Shown one piece after another: positions 8,367 to 16,986 of a stretch of 64,000 bases of DNA. The notes beneath the pieces are model-generated. The model was not told where the DNA came from. It made no database searches and saw nothing but the letters and a program-made list of their open reading frames with translations. This DNA comes from an uncultured Roseobacter sp. Lineage in GTDB: Bacteria > Pseudomonadota > Alphaproteobacteria > Rhodobacterales > Rhodobacteraceae. Location of the stretch: positions 124,001 to 188,000 of the forward strand of contig NZ_CANMDB010000007.1 of assembly GCF_947496515.1 (NCBI RefSeq). The letters are read 5' to 3'. A program made the translations under genes and the position numbers. Each line of letters starts with the position of its first letter. Positions within the stretch are counted from its first letter, which is position 1.

Positions 8367-9668
8367 ATGGCTGATCTGAGAAGCGAATTTATCGGCATCA
8401 AGAGCCCAAACCCGTTCTGGCTGGCCTCTGCGCCGCCCACAGACAAGGAATACAACGTTCGCCGTGCGTTTGATGCCGGTTGGGGCGGTGTGGTGTGGAA
8501 GACGCTGGGGCTGGATCCGCATGTCGTCAATGTGAACGGCGCGCGCTACGGTGCGGTCTACGGCGCGGATCGTCGGCTTTTGGGCCTCAACAACATCGAG
8601 TTGATCACTGACAGGCCGCTGCAGACCAATCTGGACGAGATCAAGGTGGTCAAGCGGGACTACCCCGACCGGGCAATGATCGTGTCATTGATGGTGCCCT
8701 GTGAGGAGGAGCCTTGGAAGTTCATCCTGCCGTTGGTCGAAGACACTGGCGCGGACGGGGTGGAGCTGAACTTTGGCTGCCCGCACGGGATGAGCGAGCG
8801 GGGCATGGGGTCGGCGGTCGGGCAGGTGCCCGAATACATCGAGATGGTGACCCGGTGGGTGAAGGCCAACACCCGAATGCCGGTGATCGTGAAGCTGACG
8901 CCTAACATCACGGACATCCGCAAGCCTGCGGAGGCCGCCATGAAAGGCGGTGCCGATGCGGTCAGCCTGATCAATACGATCAACTCCATCACGAGCGTCG
9001 ATCTGGACCTTTTCGCGCCGGAGCCCACCATTGATGGCAAGGGCGCACACGGCGGGTACTGCGGACCCGCGGTCAAACCCATCGCGCTCAACATGGTGGC
9101 CGAGATCGCGCGGGACCCGACCCTGGGGCAGATCCCGATTTCGGGCATCGGTGGCATCACGACCTGGCGCGATACGGCGGAGTTCATGGCTCTGGGGGCC
9201 GGGAATGTGCAGGTGTGTACCGCGGCCATGACCTACGGGTTCAAGATCGTGCAGGAGATGATCTCGGGCCTCAGCGATTATATGGACAGCAAGGGCATCG
9301 CGTCGGTCGATGAGATTGTCGGGCGCGCGGTACCCAATGTGACCGACTGGCAGTACCTGAACCTGAATTACGTGGCCAAGGCCAAGATCAATCAGGATCT
9401 GTGCATTTCCTGCGGGCGGTGCTTTGCAGCTTGCGAGGATACCTCGCATCAGGCGATCTCCATGTCGTCTGATCGGGTGTTCGAGGTGATCGACGCGGAA
9501 TGCGTCGCGTGCAACCTATGTGTTAACGTCTGTCCGGTGGAGAACTGCATCACCATGGAGGCCATGACACCGGACGAAGTGGATCCGCGCACTGGCCAAA
9601 GGGTCGAAGCGGAGTACGCCAATTGGACAACCCATCCAAATAATCCTGCGGCCAAGGCCGCAGAATAG
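8367..9668 (+). CDS. preA: NAD-dependent dihydropyrimidine dehydrogenase, subunit PreA
   Basis: A 433-residue protein. The N-terminal 330 residues are a dihydroorotate-dehydrogenase-type FMN barrel. NFGCPHGMSERGMG carries the Cys (residue 138) equivalent to the catalytic Cys of eukaryotic dihydropyrimidine dehydrogenase. The C-terminus has two 4Fe-4S motifs (CISCGRCFAAC and CVACNLCVNVC). It reduces the pyrimidine ring with electrons delivered through PreT. The ATG at 8367 lies about 9 bases after GAAAGG; the open frame upstream belongs to the previous gene's region. It is followed by a convergent small gene only 3 bp away. Confidence 0.9.
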   Translation: MADLRSEFIGIKSPNPFWLASAPPTDKEYNVRRAFDAGWGGVVWKTLGLDPHVVNVNGARYGAVYGADRRLLGLNNIELITDRPLQTNLDEIKVVKRDYPDRAMIVSLMVPCEEEPWKFILPLVEDTGADGVELNFGCPHGMSERGMGSAVGQVPEYIEMVTRWVKANTRMPVIVKLTPNITDIRKPAEAAMKGGADAVSLINTINSITSVDLDLFAPEPTIDGKGAHGGYCGPAVKPIALNMVAEIARDPTLGQIPISGIGGITTWRDTAEFMALGAGNVQVCTAAMTYGFKIVQEMISGLSDYMDSKGIASVDEIVGRAVPNVTDWQYLNLNYVAKAKINQDLCISCGRCFAACEDTSHQAISMSSDRVFEVIDAECVACNLCVNVCPVENCITMEAMTPDEVDPRTGQRVEAEYANWTTHPNNPAAKAAE

Positions 9669-9671
9669 GGA

Positions 9672-10184
9672 TCACTTCTCCTCCCGCTCCAGAATGGGCG
9701 CGGTCGGCAAGGGGTTGGGCAACTCGAACTCCGGTTCGGCGGCTTTGGCCTCAGCTGCGGCGGCAGCGGCACGTTCTTCAGCGCGCTTGGTCTCCATGGC
9801 CTCTCGGAATGCGCGGGACTCCGCGCGCTTCTGAGCTTGCTCTGCCCGGAAGTCGCTTTCTGCCGCGGCCTTGCTGCGCGCCTCTTCCGCTCGATTTTCT
9901 TCGGCCCGCGCCTCGATGACGGATTTCGAGGTGGCATCCGCAGGCACGGTCGGCACTGGCATGCGTACCTGCGCGCGCTTCAGCAACGTGGCCAGTTGTG
10001 CGCCGCCGGTGCCGGTCCCGCTTCCCGCCCCCTGACCGGAATGGTCGGACCCCATGTTGGTTCCGTTGCTGTTAGCCGATTTTGCGGTCGGCACGGCGGC
10101 CAGCGGATTGGCCGCGGATGCGTCGGCCGGTGCCAGCGTCGCGGGCTGCGGCGCATAGGGGGCATTGAAAGATATAGCACTCAT
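9672..10184 (-). CDS. Uncharacterised protein, disordered N-terminus and charged coiled coil
   Basis: A 170-residue protein of unknown function. The start at 10184 (MSAISFNAPYAPQPATL) is preceded by GGAG at a good distance; a TTG four codons upstream is less likely. Residues 1-70 are rich in Ala, Pro, Ser and Gly and look disordered. Residues 90-150 are a long run of Glu, Arg and Ala (EENRAEEARSKAAAESDFRAEQAQKRAESRAFREAMETKRAEERAAA is spread over this stretch) expected to form a coiled coil. There is no signal peptide or membrane helix. It is convergent with preA and upstream of nothing obvious, so the neighbourhood does not define its role. Confidence 0.6.
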   Translation of the reverse strand: MSAISFNAPYAPQPATLAPADASAANPLAAVPTAKSANSNGTNMGSDHSGQGAGSGTGTGGAQLATLLKRAQVRMPVPTVPADATSKSVIEARAEENRAEEARSKAAAESDFRAEQAQKRAESRAFREAMETKRAEERAAAAAAEAKAAEPEFELPNPLPTAPILEREEK

Positions 10185-10292
10185 CACAAGCTCCAATCAC
10201 ATCAGAAGCCGCCACCCGCATCTATTAAGGCAAAATGAATGCTAACGACGCGTTAACGCCGCCCAGTTTTTTCGCCTGTGGTTAACAGGGGC

Positions 10293-10928
10293 TCAAGGCG
10301 TGAGCAGCCGGGTAAACATCGCGTCGAGGTGTCTGGCGGCGTCCTTATGGCTGTCGGGGTCATCTTTCAGCAGAACTTTCACCTGCACCGCGAAATCGGC
10401 GTAGTGTTGCGTCGTGGCCCAGATGGAGAAGATCAGATGGCGCGGATCGACCGGGGCCAGTTGACCTTTATCCACCCAAGTCTTTATGACAGCACATTTT
10501 TCATCGAAAAGGGGTTGCAGATCCGAGGCGAGATAGGGGGTGACCCGCGGTGCGCCTCGCAGGATCTCGCCTGCGAACAACCGGCTTTCGCGCGGCAGAT
10601 CCCGCGCCATATCCAGCTTGCGCCGCACATAGCAGAGGATCTCGGCCAAGGCTTCACCGTCGGGGTTAAGTGTGACCAAAGGGTCCTGCCACGTCCCCAG
10701 CAACTGGTTCAGAAGCGTGACATGAATGTCCTCTTTACCGTCGAAATAGTAAAGAATGTTAGGTTTGCTCAGCCCCGCTGCCTCCGCAATCTGGTCCAGT
10801 GTCGCGCCGCGGTAGCCGTGTGTTGAAAAAACATCCAAGGCCGCATCCAGGATCAGGCCGCGATTGCGGCGCTGGATTCGGCTTGGTTTTTTGACGTCGC
10901 CGTCTGGCACCTTCGTCTCCGCCACCAA
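10293..10928 (-). CDS. rutR: TetR-family regulator, RutR-like, of pyrimidine catabolism
   Basis: A protein of about 211 residues with an N-terminal TetR helix-turn-helix (LDVFSTHGYRGATLDQIAEAAGLSKPNILYYFDGKEDI, residues 30-70). The C-terminal domain resembles the RutR/YcdC ligand domain (WVDKGQLAPVDPRHLIFSIWATTQHYADF). E. coli RutR senses uracil or thymine and represses pyrimidine-utilisation genes, which fits its place between preTA and the amidase/dihydropyrimidinase genes. The start is uncertain: the frame opens with TTG (10928) followed directly by GTG (10925), with no strong ribosome-binding site before either. Confidence 0.8.
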   Translation of the reverse strand: MVAETKVPDGDVKKPSRIQRRNRGLILDAALDVFSTHGYRGATLDQIAEAAGLSKPNILYYFDGKEDIHVTLLNQLLGTWQDPLVTLNPDGEALAEILCYVRRKLDMARDLPRESRLFAGEILRGAPRVTPYLASDLQPLFDEKCAVIKTWVDKGQLAPVDPRHLIFSIWATTQHYADFAVQVKVLLKDDPDSHKDAARHLDAMFTRLLTP

Positions 10929-11028
10929 TGCTGCAAATTGCGTCAGCCTTGTCTACTAGTGTACACATCGTCCGATGCGCTGCAAATGGAAGCCTTGACT
11001 AAGCATACGCCAGTCGCAATCGTTAGAG

Positions 11029-11044
11029 CTTACCAATCGGTCAA
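11029..11044. promoter_or_regulatory. RutR-box-like operator upstream of the amidase gene
   Basis: The sequence CTTACCAATCGGTCAA matches the published E. coli RutR consensus TTGACCA-N2-TGGTCAA at 11 of the 14 defined positions. It lies between the divergent RutR-like gene and the amidase gene, 37 bp before the amidase start. A further short palindrome (GTGTACAC, about 10959-10966) sits closer to the regulator gene. Confidence 0.5.
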
Positions 11045-11080
11045 AACCGATGCGGATCAGATGGAAAAAGGATCGCAGTC

Positions 11081-12331
11081 ATGCCTGCTCCAGGTCAAAA
11101 TCTGAAGATCAACCCGGACCGGCTGTGGGACAGCCTGATGGAGATGGCAAAGATCGGACCGGGGGTGGCGGGCGGCAACAACCGTCAGACGCTGACCGAT
11201 GAAGACGCGGCGGGCCGTGCGTTGTTCCAGCAGTGGTGCCAAACGGCTGGCTGCGAGATGGGGCTGGATCAGATGGGTAACATGTTCGCCCGCCGCGAGG
11301 GGGCGGACCCGGCGGCGCTGCCGGTCTACGTGGGCAGCCATCTGGACACGCAGCCGACAGGTGGCAAATACGACGGGGTGCTGGGCGTGTTGGGCGGATT
11401 GGAGATCATCCGGACGCTCAATGATCTGGGCGTGCAGACGAAACACCCGATTGTCGTGACGAATTTTACCAATGAGGAAGGGACCCGCTATGCGCCCGCG
11501 ATGCTGGCGTCGGGGGTGTTTGCAGGCCTGCACACGCAAGATTGGGCTTACGCGCGTGTCGATGCGGAGGGCAAGACCTTTGGCGATGAGCTGAAGCGGA
11601 TCGGCTGGCGCGGGGACGAAGAGGTGGGCAAGCGCGAGATGCACGCGTTTTTCGAACTGCATATTGAGCAAGGCCCCATCCTAGAGGCTGAAAGCAAGGA
11701 CATTGGTGTGGTGACCCACGGTCAGGGTCTGCGCTGGATCGAGGTGACGCTTCTGGGCAAGGATAGTCATACGGGCTCGACCCCGATGCCGATGCGGCGC
11801 AATGCGGGGCTCGGCATGGCGCGGATTTTGGAGAGGGTTGACGAGATCGCGCTGAGCCACGCGCCCCATGCGGTGGGGGCAGCTGGTCAGATCGACGTCA
11901 GTCCCAATTCACGCAACGTGATCCCGGGCAAGGTTGTCTTTACGGTTGATTTCCGCTCGCCGGATCTGAGCGTCATCGAGCAGATGGAAGAGGAGCTTTA
12001 TCGGGTCGCCCGGCAGATCGCGGAGGATATGGGATTGGAGATCTCCTTTGCGACCGTTGGCGGGTTCGATCCGGTGGCCTTTGATGACGGGTGTGTGCGG
12101 GCGGTCCGGTCCGCCGCTGAGCGGCTTGGGTATTCGCACATGGATCTGATCTCCGGCGCCGGGCATGACGCCTGTTGGATCAACCGGGTGGCGCCGACGG
12201 CGATGGTCATGTGCCCCTGCGTGGATGGCCTGAGCCACAACGAGGCGGAAGAGATCTCCAAGGAGTGGGCCGCAGCGGGCACGGATGTGCTGTTGCATGC
12301 GGTGGTCGAGACGGCGGAAATCGTCGGATAG
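11081..12331 (+). CDS. N-carbamoyl-beta-alanine amidohydrolase (M20 family, HyuC/PydC type)
   Basis: A 416-residue zinc-dependent amidase. Family motifs are VGSHLDTQPTGGKYDGVLGV (metal His and Asp), NEEGTRYAPAMLASG (metal and catalytic Glu), FELHIEQGPILE, the dimer-domain GKDSHTGSTPMPMRRNA, and the last metal ligand in MCPCVDGLSHNEAEEI. It hydrolyses N-carbamoyl-beta-alanine to beta-alanine, CO2 and ammonia, the third step after PreTA and dihydropyrimidinase. The family also contains N-carbamoyl-L-amino-acid hydrolases and allantoate hydrolases, but the neighbours favour pyrimidine breakdown. AAAAAGGA precedes the start by about 9 bases. Confidence 0.82.
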   Translation: MPAPGQNLKINPDRLWDSLMEMAKIGPGVAGGNNRQTLTDEDAAGRALFQQWCQTAGCEMGLDQMGNMFARREGADPAALPVYVGSHLDTQPTGGKYDGVLGVLGGLEIIRTLNDLGVQTKHPIVVTNFTNEEGTRYAPAMLASGVFAGLHTQDWAYARVDAEGKTFGDELKRIGWRGDEEVGKREMHAFFELHIEQGPILEAESKDIGVVTHGQGLRWIEVTLLGKDSHTGSTPMPMRRNAGLGMARILERVDEIALSHAPHAVGAAGQIDVSPNSRNVIPGKVVFTVDFRSPDLSVIEQMEEELYRVARQIAEDMGLEISFATVGGFDPVAFDDGCVRAVRSAAERLGYSHMDLISGAGHDACWINRVAPTAMVMCPCVDGLSHNEAEEISKEWAAAGTDVLLHAVVETAEIVG

Positions 12332-12424
12332 GTGCAATTGCCCGTATGGGGGCCAGCCCCCATACCCCCGGAGTTTATCGGGCAAAGTGAAAGAGCTTTG
12401 GGCCGCGAAGAGTAGGGACATGCG

Positions 12425-13885
12425 ATGAGCAAGGTGATCAAGGGTGGGTTGGTTTGCACGGCAGACCGCACCTGGGAAGCGGATGTGCTGATCGAGGGCG
12501 AGACCATTGCCCGGATTGGGGAAGATCTGTCGGGTGACACGTACATTGATGCGGAAGGTGCTTATGTGATTCCGGGCGGGATTGATCCGCACACGCATAT
12601 GGAGATGCCTTTTATGGGCACCACCGCCGCCGAGACCTTTGAGAGCGGGACCTGGGCGGCCGCCGCTGGCGGCACGACGATGATCGTGGATTTCTGTCTG
12701 CCCGGCGCCGATGGGTCGATCAAGAACGCCATTAACGAGTGGCACCGGAAATCCGCGCCGCAGATCTGTTCCGATGTGGGCTACCACATGGCGATCACCG
12801 GATGGAACGAGAGCATTTTCAATGAAATGAAGGACGCCGTGGAGATGGGCGTGAATTCCTTCAAGCACTTTATGGCCTACAAGGGCGCGTTGATGGTGGA
12901 GGATGACGAGATGTTCGCCTCTTTCCAGCGCTGTGCCGAGTTGGGCGCGCTGCCGATGGTGCATGCGGAAAACGGCGATCTGGTGGCGGCGCTGCAGGAG
13001 AAGTATTTCAATGAAGGCATCACCGGCCCGGAAGGACATGCGTATTCGCGACCGCCCGAGGTCGAGGGTGAGGCGGCGAACCGGGCGATCACCATTGCGG
13101 ATGCGGCGGGGGTGCCTCTCTACATTGTGCATGTGTCTTGTGAGCAGGCGCATGAGGCGATCCGGCGGGCGCGGCAGAAGGGGATGCGGGTTTACGGGGA
13201 GCCGCTCGTTCAGTTTCTGACATTGAACGAGTCCGAGTATTTCGACAAGGATTGGGATCATGCGGCCCGCCGGGTCATGTCGCCACCGTTCCGGTCCAAG
13301 GCGCATCAGGATGGATTATGGGCCGGGCTACAGGCCGGATCACTTCAGGTGGTGGCGACGGATCACTGTGCCTTTACCACAGAGCAGAAACGCCGCGGAC
13401 GCGATGATTTCAGGATTATTCCGAATGGATCCAATGGTCTGGAGGAACGGCTTGCCGTGCTCTGGACCCGGGGGGTGGAGACGGGGCGGCTGACGCCCAA
13501 TGAGTTTGTGGCCGCCACGTCCAGCAATGTGGCCAAGATCCTCAACATCTATCCACGCAAGGGGGCGCTGGTGGAGGGTGCGGATGCAGATATCGTGGTG
13601 TGGGATCCCAAGATCTCACGGACGATTTCAGCCGGCAATCATCATTCCGTTTTGGACTATAACGTATTCGAAGGGTTCGAGGTGACCGCTCAGGCGCGGT
13701 ATACGTTGAACAGAGGCGAGGTGATCTGGTCCTGGGGGCAGAATTCGCAACCGAACCCGGGACGCGGTCGGTTTATTCCGCGCCCTGCATTTTCATCGGC
13801 GAGCAAGGCGCTGAGCACGTGGAAGGCCTTGACCGCGCCCAAAATGATCGAAAGAGACCCGCTGAATATCCCCGCGGGGATTTGA
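12425..13885 (+). CDS. hydA: Dihydropyrimidinase / D-hydantoinase
   Basis: A 486-residue amidohydrolase. The binuclear metal site is formed by DPHTHMEMP (two His near residues 59-61), the carbamylated Lys in FKHFMAYKG (about 150), HAEN (about 182), VHVSCEQA (about 238) and ATDHCAF (Asp about 315). It opens dihydrouracil to N-carbamoyl-beta-alanine, the substrate of the enzyme encoded 94 bp upstream. Together with PreTA this gives a complete reductive pyrimidine pathway. D-hydantoins are plausible alternative substrates in this family. No intrinsic terminator is obvious downstream. Confidence 0.9.
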   Translation: MSKVIKGGLVCTADRTWEADVLIEGETIARIGEDLSGDTYIDAEGAYVIPGGIDPHTHMEMPFMGTTAAETFESGTWAAAAGGTTMIVDFCLPGADGSIKNAINEWHRKSAPQICSDVGYHMAITGWNESIFNEMKDAVEMGVNSFKHFMAYKGALMVEDDEMFASFQRCAELGALPMVHAENGDLVAALQEKYFNEGITGPEGHAYSRPPEVEGEAANRAITIADAAGVPLYIVHVSCEQAHEAIRRARQKGMRVYGEPLVQFLTLNESEYFDKDWDHAARRVMSPPFRSKAHQDGLWAGLQAGSLQVVATDHCAFTTEQKRRGRDDFRIIPNGSNGLEERLAVLWTRGVETGRLTPNEFVAATSSNVAKILNIYPRKGALVEGADADIVVWDPKISRTISAGNHHSVLDYNVFEGFEVTAQARYTLNRGEVIWSWGQNSQPNPGRGRFIPRPAFSSASKALSTWKALTAPKMIERDPLNIPAGI

Positions 13886-14416
13886 GACGGTCGGGTTTTT
13901 GCCGGAAGCTTCCCAGCAGTTTGTCGTGGTCTGTCGCAAAGGCTTGCGCAGACTGCTGTTCGACATCGGCAGGCCCTTGGTGACGGTGTTTTAACCGGGA
14001 TATATCCGGTCTTACTCGGGATGATACCGCGCTGCGCCGTGGTCCGGTTGGATGATGATGTTTCGTTGGTAGCGACTGGTTATCGTCATCCTGCTGCGAC
14101 TGCAGGACTTGGCGACGGCATTTGGTGGAGGCCGGTCGTGTTATGACAGAGCGATGGCCCGCTGATACCGGCCCTCCGGGGGGAGTTTTTTGGCAAAGTG
14201 AGAGAGCGCCTGATGCGTGCACGGTGGTTTCGCGGCAGATTGGCGGCACGGGCAGGACTTTCAGGTGCGAGCCCTGACAGACGTTGAGCAATGAACTGTC
14301 AGCTGGGTGTGCTGTTTTTGGCGCCGATGGTGGCGCAGCGGCGGTTTTTCCCCCGTCAGACTGGATTTTTTGACGCGCCAAACCATCTTAGGTGAAGCCA
14401 AGGGAGACCTGAAAGT
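13886..14416. other. Intergenic, no gene recognised
   Basis: No convincing reading frame in 531 bp. There are short hairpins (CAGCAGT near 13914 pairing with ACTGCTG about 45 bases later; ACCGG-GATATAT-CCGGT near 13995) and a CTCC-GGGG-GGAG stem followed by six T near 14175, which might terminate the dihydropyrimidinase transcript. These assignments are weak. Confidence 0.4.
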
Positions 14417-14680
14417 ATGAGTAACATGGAAAATCTGGAAAGCCAGTTGACCGAGCAGGAGCGGCAATCGAAGATCAACGGTGACGCGCTGGCATCGGTG
14501 TTGGCCACGGGACGGCGGCGCGAGGCGCGCGGGTATGCGATGATGTCGGCGGCTCTTGGCTACGGTGAGGGCGCGCTGGGGACAGGGGTCTTTGGAAAGA
14601 TCAGTCATCTTGCCAAGCTCTTCTGCATTGGGTTTGCGTTTTTGGCGCCGAGCCTCCTGGTGTGGTATGTTCTGCTGTAA
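14417..14680 (+). CDS. Small membrane-associated protein of unknown function
   Basis: An 87-residue protein, MSNMENLESQLTEQERQSK onward. The N-terminal 50 residues are polar and helical, with a REARGYAMMSAALGYGEGALG segment. The C-terminus ends in one hydrophobic helix (LFCIGFAFLAPSLLVWYVLL), so it is probably a tail-anchored inner-membrane protein. An AGGGAGA ribosome-binding site lies 10 bases before the ATG, which supports translation. It is isolated in a gene-poor region and I recognise no family. Confidence 0.5.
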   Translation: MSNMENLESQLTEQERQSKINGDALASVLATGRRREARGYAMMSAALGYGEGALGTGVFGKISHLAKLFCIGFAFLAPSLLVWYVLL

Positions 14681-15128
14681 TGCGCGGACATGGCGCTTTT
14701 GACGGAGTTTCGCCAGCCGAGACACGCTGAGGCTGCCGATAGGTGCCCGGTGCTAGATGTTGGAAGCGGTTGTGATCGACTGGCGGGCTATTGACTTCGT
14801 TTCGTGGAACGGCGGGGCATTGGGTCGTTGTCGTTTCGAGCAAAGCATCCTCCCGGACCGTCTTGCGTTACTGGTAGCGTCAATAAGTCTGCCGGAAACC
14901 GTTTGAAAATGTCGTTTGGGGTCGTCAGGGATGCAATGCTTCGGGCCTGGCAGCGAGCACAGATGCATGTACCCACTAGCCGACGTGGAAGTACCCTTCC
15001 GCTTATCTTAGCTCTCAACCCTAACTTGTAGTGGCGGCACACAGGTGTTAATGATCATGCCGCCGCGCTTGCTTTTCGTCTGCGCTTCCCTGCGCTCGCC
15101 TCATTGGCTCTTGTTTCACAGTCTGCGG
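14681..15128. other. Intergenic, no gene recognised
   Basis: No reading frame here has both a ribosome-binding site and protein-like composition. Base composition is visibly less GC-biased at third positions than in the flanking coding blocks, as expected for non-coding or decayed DNA. Confidence 0.4.
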
Positions 15129-15380
15129 TCAATTCCGCCGGTGGAAGCCAGAGTGGGCTGTATTTTGAACCGGGCAGGTTGCACGCGCGGTTTGGGATGT
15201 GAAGAACGATACGAGCGCTTGCCAGAACAGGCACGTCACGATGAGCGTTGCCGTTAGACCGATACCGACACCTATATATAGTGCGAGCGCTGACCAGACC
15301 CCGAAATCGAAGAAAAACAGAGCCGACAAGAACGTCAGAAAGCCGCAGACGCCTCCGATCATAGTCGAGATGATCGCCAT
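15129..15380 (-). CDS. Small two-helix membrane protein of unknown function
   Basis: An 83-residue protein beginning MAIISTMIGGVCGFLTFLSALFFFDFGVWSALALYIGVGIGLTATLIVTCLFWQALVSFF. It contains two predicted membrane helices (about 5-25 and 30-53) followed by a short polar tail. A very strong ribosome-binding site (GGAGGAG, 5-base spacer) precedes the ATG on the minus strand, which is the main evidence for a real gene. The C-terminal 20 residues look random and may reflect a truncated end. No family recognised. Confidence 0.5.
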   Translation of the reverse strand: MAIISTMIGGVCGFLTFLSALFFFDFGVWSALALYIGVGIGLTATLIVTCLFWQALVSFFTSQTARATCPVQNTAHSGFHRRN

Positions 15381-15957
15381 AAGAACTCCTCCATCTTCAT
15401 CGCTAACAAACGCAAATTACCCAAAGGTTAACAATGTGGCGGGAATGTGGCGCCGAGGCGCGTATTCTGAGGCAAAGCGGGGGTAACATGCTTGGGGCAG
15501 ACGAAGCGCATGGATCAGAGGTAAGTCGCCGGGCCGACTACATCTTGTGTCTCGCAGTTTGCAACGTCTGCATGCTGTTGTTTTTGAACAGGCCGATGAT
15601 GCACGGCTTGGCCGGGAACGGCAGGTTTAAGAGAAGTTTTAAGCAGTTGGTTGGCTCTGAGCGGTTGGACGCGGACAGCTTGCGACGTCCTGCGGACGCC
15701 GTTTCCGTGTCACGACACCGCTGGCGTTGACGGCCAGTGCTCTTTCTTGGGAGAGGGGAAGGTCCTTCTTGCCAGACCATCTCATTTCAGAAATGCCTTA
15801 ACAAAGATTCAAATTTTAGAAAAAACGTCGCGAGTGTGAAGCCGGTCACATACGACGGCCCTGGTACAGGCTTAAGTGGAAGGGTGAACCGGGGGGATAT
15901 AGACCTCCTCGGAAGTGGAGTAACGATTGTGACCAGAGTACCTGATTTTACTGACGA
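15381..15957. other. Intergenic, no gene recognised
   Basis: About 580 bp with no supported gene. One plus-strand frame (15489 onward) encodes a short hydrophobic stretch but lacks a ribosome-binding site and ends in Arg-rich out-of-frame-like sequence. Probably remnant DNA of the same decayed region. Confidence 0.4.
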
Positions 15958-15960
15958 TCG

Positions 15961-16178
15961 CCGGGATATTTCCCCGGATGTCATCCCGGTTCTGCGCACC
16001 TCTTCCTCGCGCAAAACGGGGTGCAGCCCAGTCAGCCGTCGTCCCGGCCCGAAGTGCCCCGATACGTGGCGTTTCACAGACTGGGCTGCTCTCTGACTGA
16101 CCCCAGGAAGCGCAGTTTCTCCCCCTGCGCCTTTTCCTCTCCCCTGACGGGCCGGTTATTTTGCCGGCCCGTTTTTTT
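15961..16178 (+). ncRNA. Candidate structured RNA ending in a strong terminator
   Basis: A series of hairpins with no open frame: 15961-15967 with 15983-15989 (CCGGGAT/ATCCCGG); 16023-16033 with 16079-16089, an 11-bp perfect stem (GCAGCCCAGTC/GACTGGGCTGC); 16110-16115 with 16125-16130 (GCGCAG/CTGCGC); then an intrinsic terminator. The segment CAGTCAG (16029-16035) can alternatively pair with CTGACTG (16093-16099), excluding the 11-bp stem. I could not match it to 6S, tmRNA, RNase P or SRP RNA. The 5' end and promoter are not determined. Confidence 0.4.
16147..16178 (+). terminator. Strong intrinsic terminator
   Basis: Perfect 9-bp stem (16147-16155 with 16164-16172), 8-base loop, followed by a run of seven T ending at 16178. 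It is the clearest plus-strand terminator in the window, although no protein gene on the plus strand ends within 1 kb upstream of it. Confidence 0.9.
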
Positions 16179-16210
16179 GCGACTGGGCGGCGAGTGCTTT
16201 TCTACGTCTT

Positions 16211-16375
16211 TCAGAATCCGCGCTTACGCAGCACGTCTTGGCGGTGCTCGTGTGACGGTGCGACGGTCCTCTCGCGCGCCGAGCGTACGCGGTCGATGAA
16301 CCGCCGGGGCGAGGGCTGGGCGAGGCCGGAGAGTCCCTGGACGGCTTCGTTGGCAAAACGCGGGTCAGCATACTT
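16211..16375 (-). pseudogene. C-terminal fragment of an unidentified protein
   Basis: The minus strand is open for 54 residues between an in-frame TAG (16376-16378) and a TGA at 16211-16213: DPRFANEAVQGLSG, then LAQPSPRRFIDRVRSARERT, then a short Arg-rich end. The sequence has coding-like composition (GC-rich third positions) but no start codon, so it looks like the surviving C-terminus of a lost gene. I do not recognise the family. It lies just past the terminator of the candidate RNA. Confidence 0.4.
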
Positions 16376-16378
16376 CTA

Positions 16379-16986
16379 GATAGGTACCGAATGTATGTTC
16401 CAGTTCTTGCTGCAACGTGAGCCGCGGCGGTGGTCCGATATCAGCGGTAGAACCTCCATTGACCGTATTCGCAGCCACATTGTTTCACCGCGCGGGTAGT
16501 CGTGACAATGCTTTCCTGTCCCGTCCTCTGCGTCCGAAGCTGCCAGGATGGCTCACTCATATCGCTCAACTTCAATCCGTAAAGAGGCGGGATAATTTTC
16601 GCGTCGAGCTTGGATTTAGAAGACCTGCCGGCTTCGAAAAAGTCCACTTTTATGGCCTGTTTTCGGGAGGGATGTAGATGTTTCTGCAGCTTGTTGTCTC
16701 AAGTTCGTTAGATATCGACTGAGCTCACCGGTTGATGGCATCGATATGTTTGTCCGGAACGCAAAGCTTAACGCAATCTTGGGTTAAAGTCAGTCAGTCG
16801 GGCAAAGCATTTGTCAGTCACTTTATGCGGATACCGGTCCAACTAATGTACACTTTCGCCTATGATTTCCTCATAGTGACTTGTGTTTCCAAACCGTGTG
16901 ACCTGAGGCCCAGCTCTCTTCCAGTCTTTTGGAGAATACGTGTATTCGTTTTTTGGCCTTATGCGGCCTGCTTTCGCAAAGTCACT
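16379..16986. other. Gene-poor stretch, no gene recognised
   Basis: About 600 bp of lower-GC sequence with frequent stops on both strands. A 132-residue plus-strand frame spans the right half but has no ribosome-binding site and an irregular composition. Probably decayed island DNA, given the integrase remnants beside it. Confidence 0.4.

Noticed and set aside
10959-10966. GTGTACAC palindrome upstream of the RutR-like gene as part of the TGTATACA regulon
   Set aside because: It differs in the central bases and lies 42 kb from the other sites next to an unrelated regulator; treated only as a local palindrome.
11909-13306. A 465-codon minus-strand frame across the amidase and dihydropyrimidinase genes
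   Set aside because: Shadow of two well-supported enzymes; composition is His/Arg/Pro-rich and spans a real intergenic gap.
13773-14381. A 202-codon minus-strand frame after the dihydropyrimidinase gene
   Set aside because: It overlaps the 3' end of the dihydropyrimidinase gene, lacks a ribosome-binding site and has low-complexity Pro/Ser/Arg composition.
14788-15042. An ARNDND peptide on the minus strand resembling alphaproteobacterial tmRNA tags (ANDN...)
   Set aside because: The rest of the tag and the tRNA-like acceptor and pseudoknot regions are absent.
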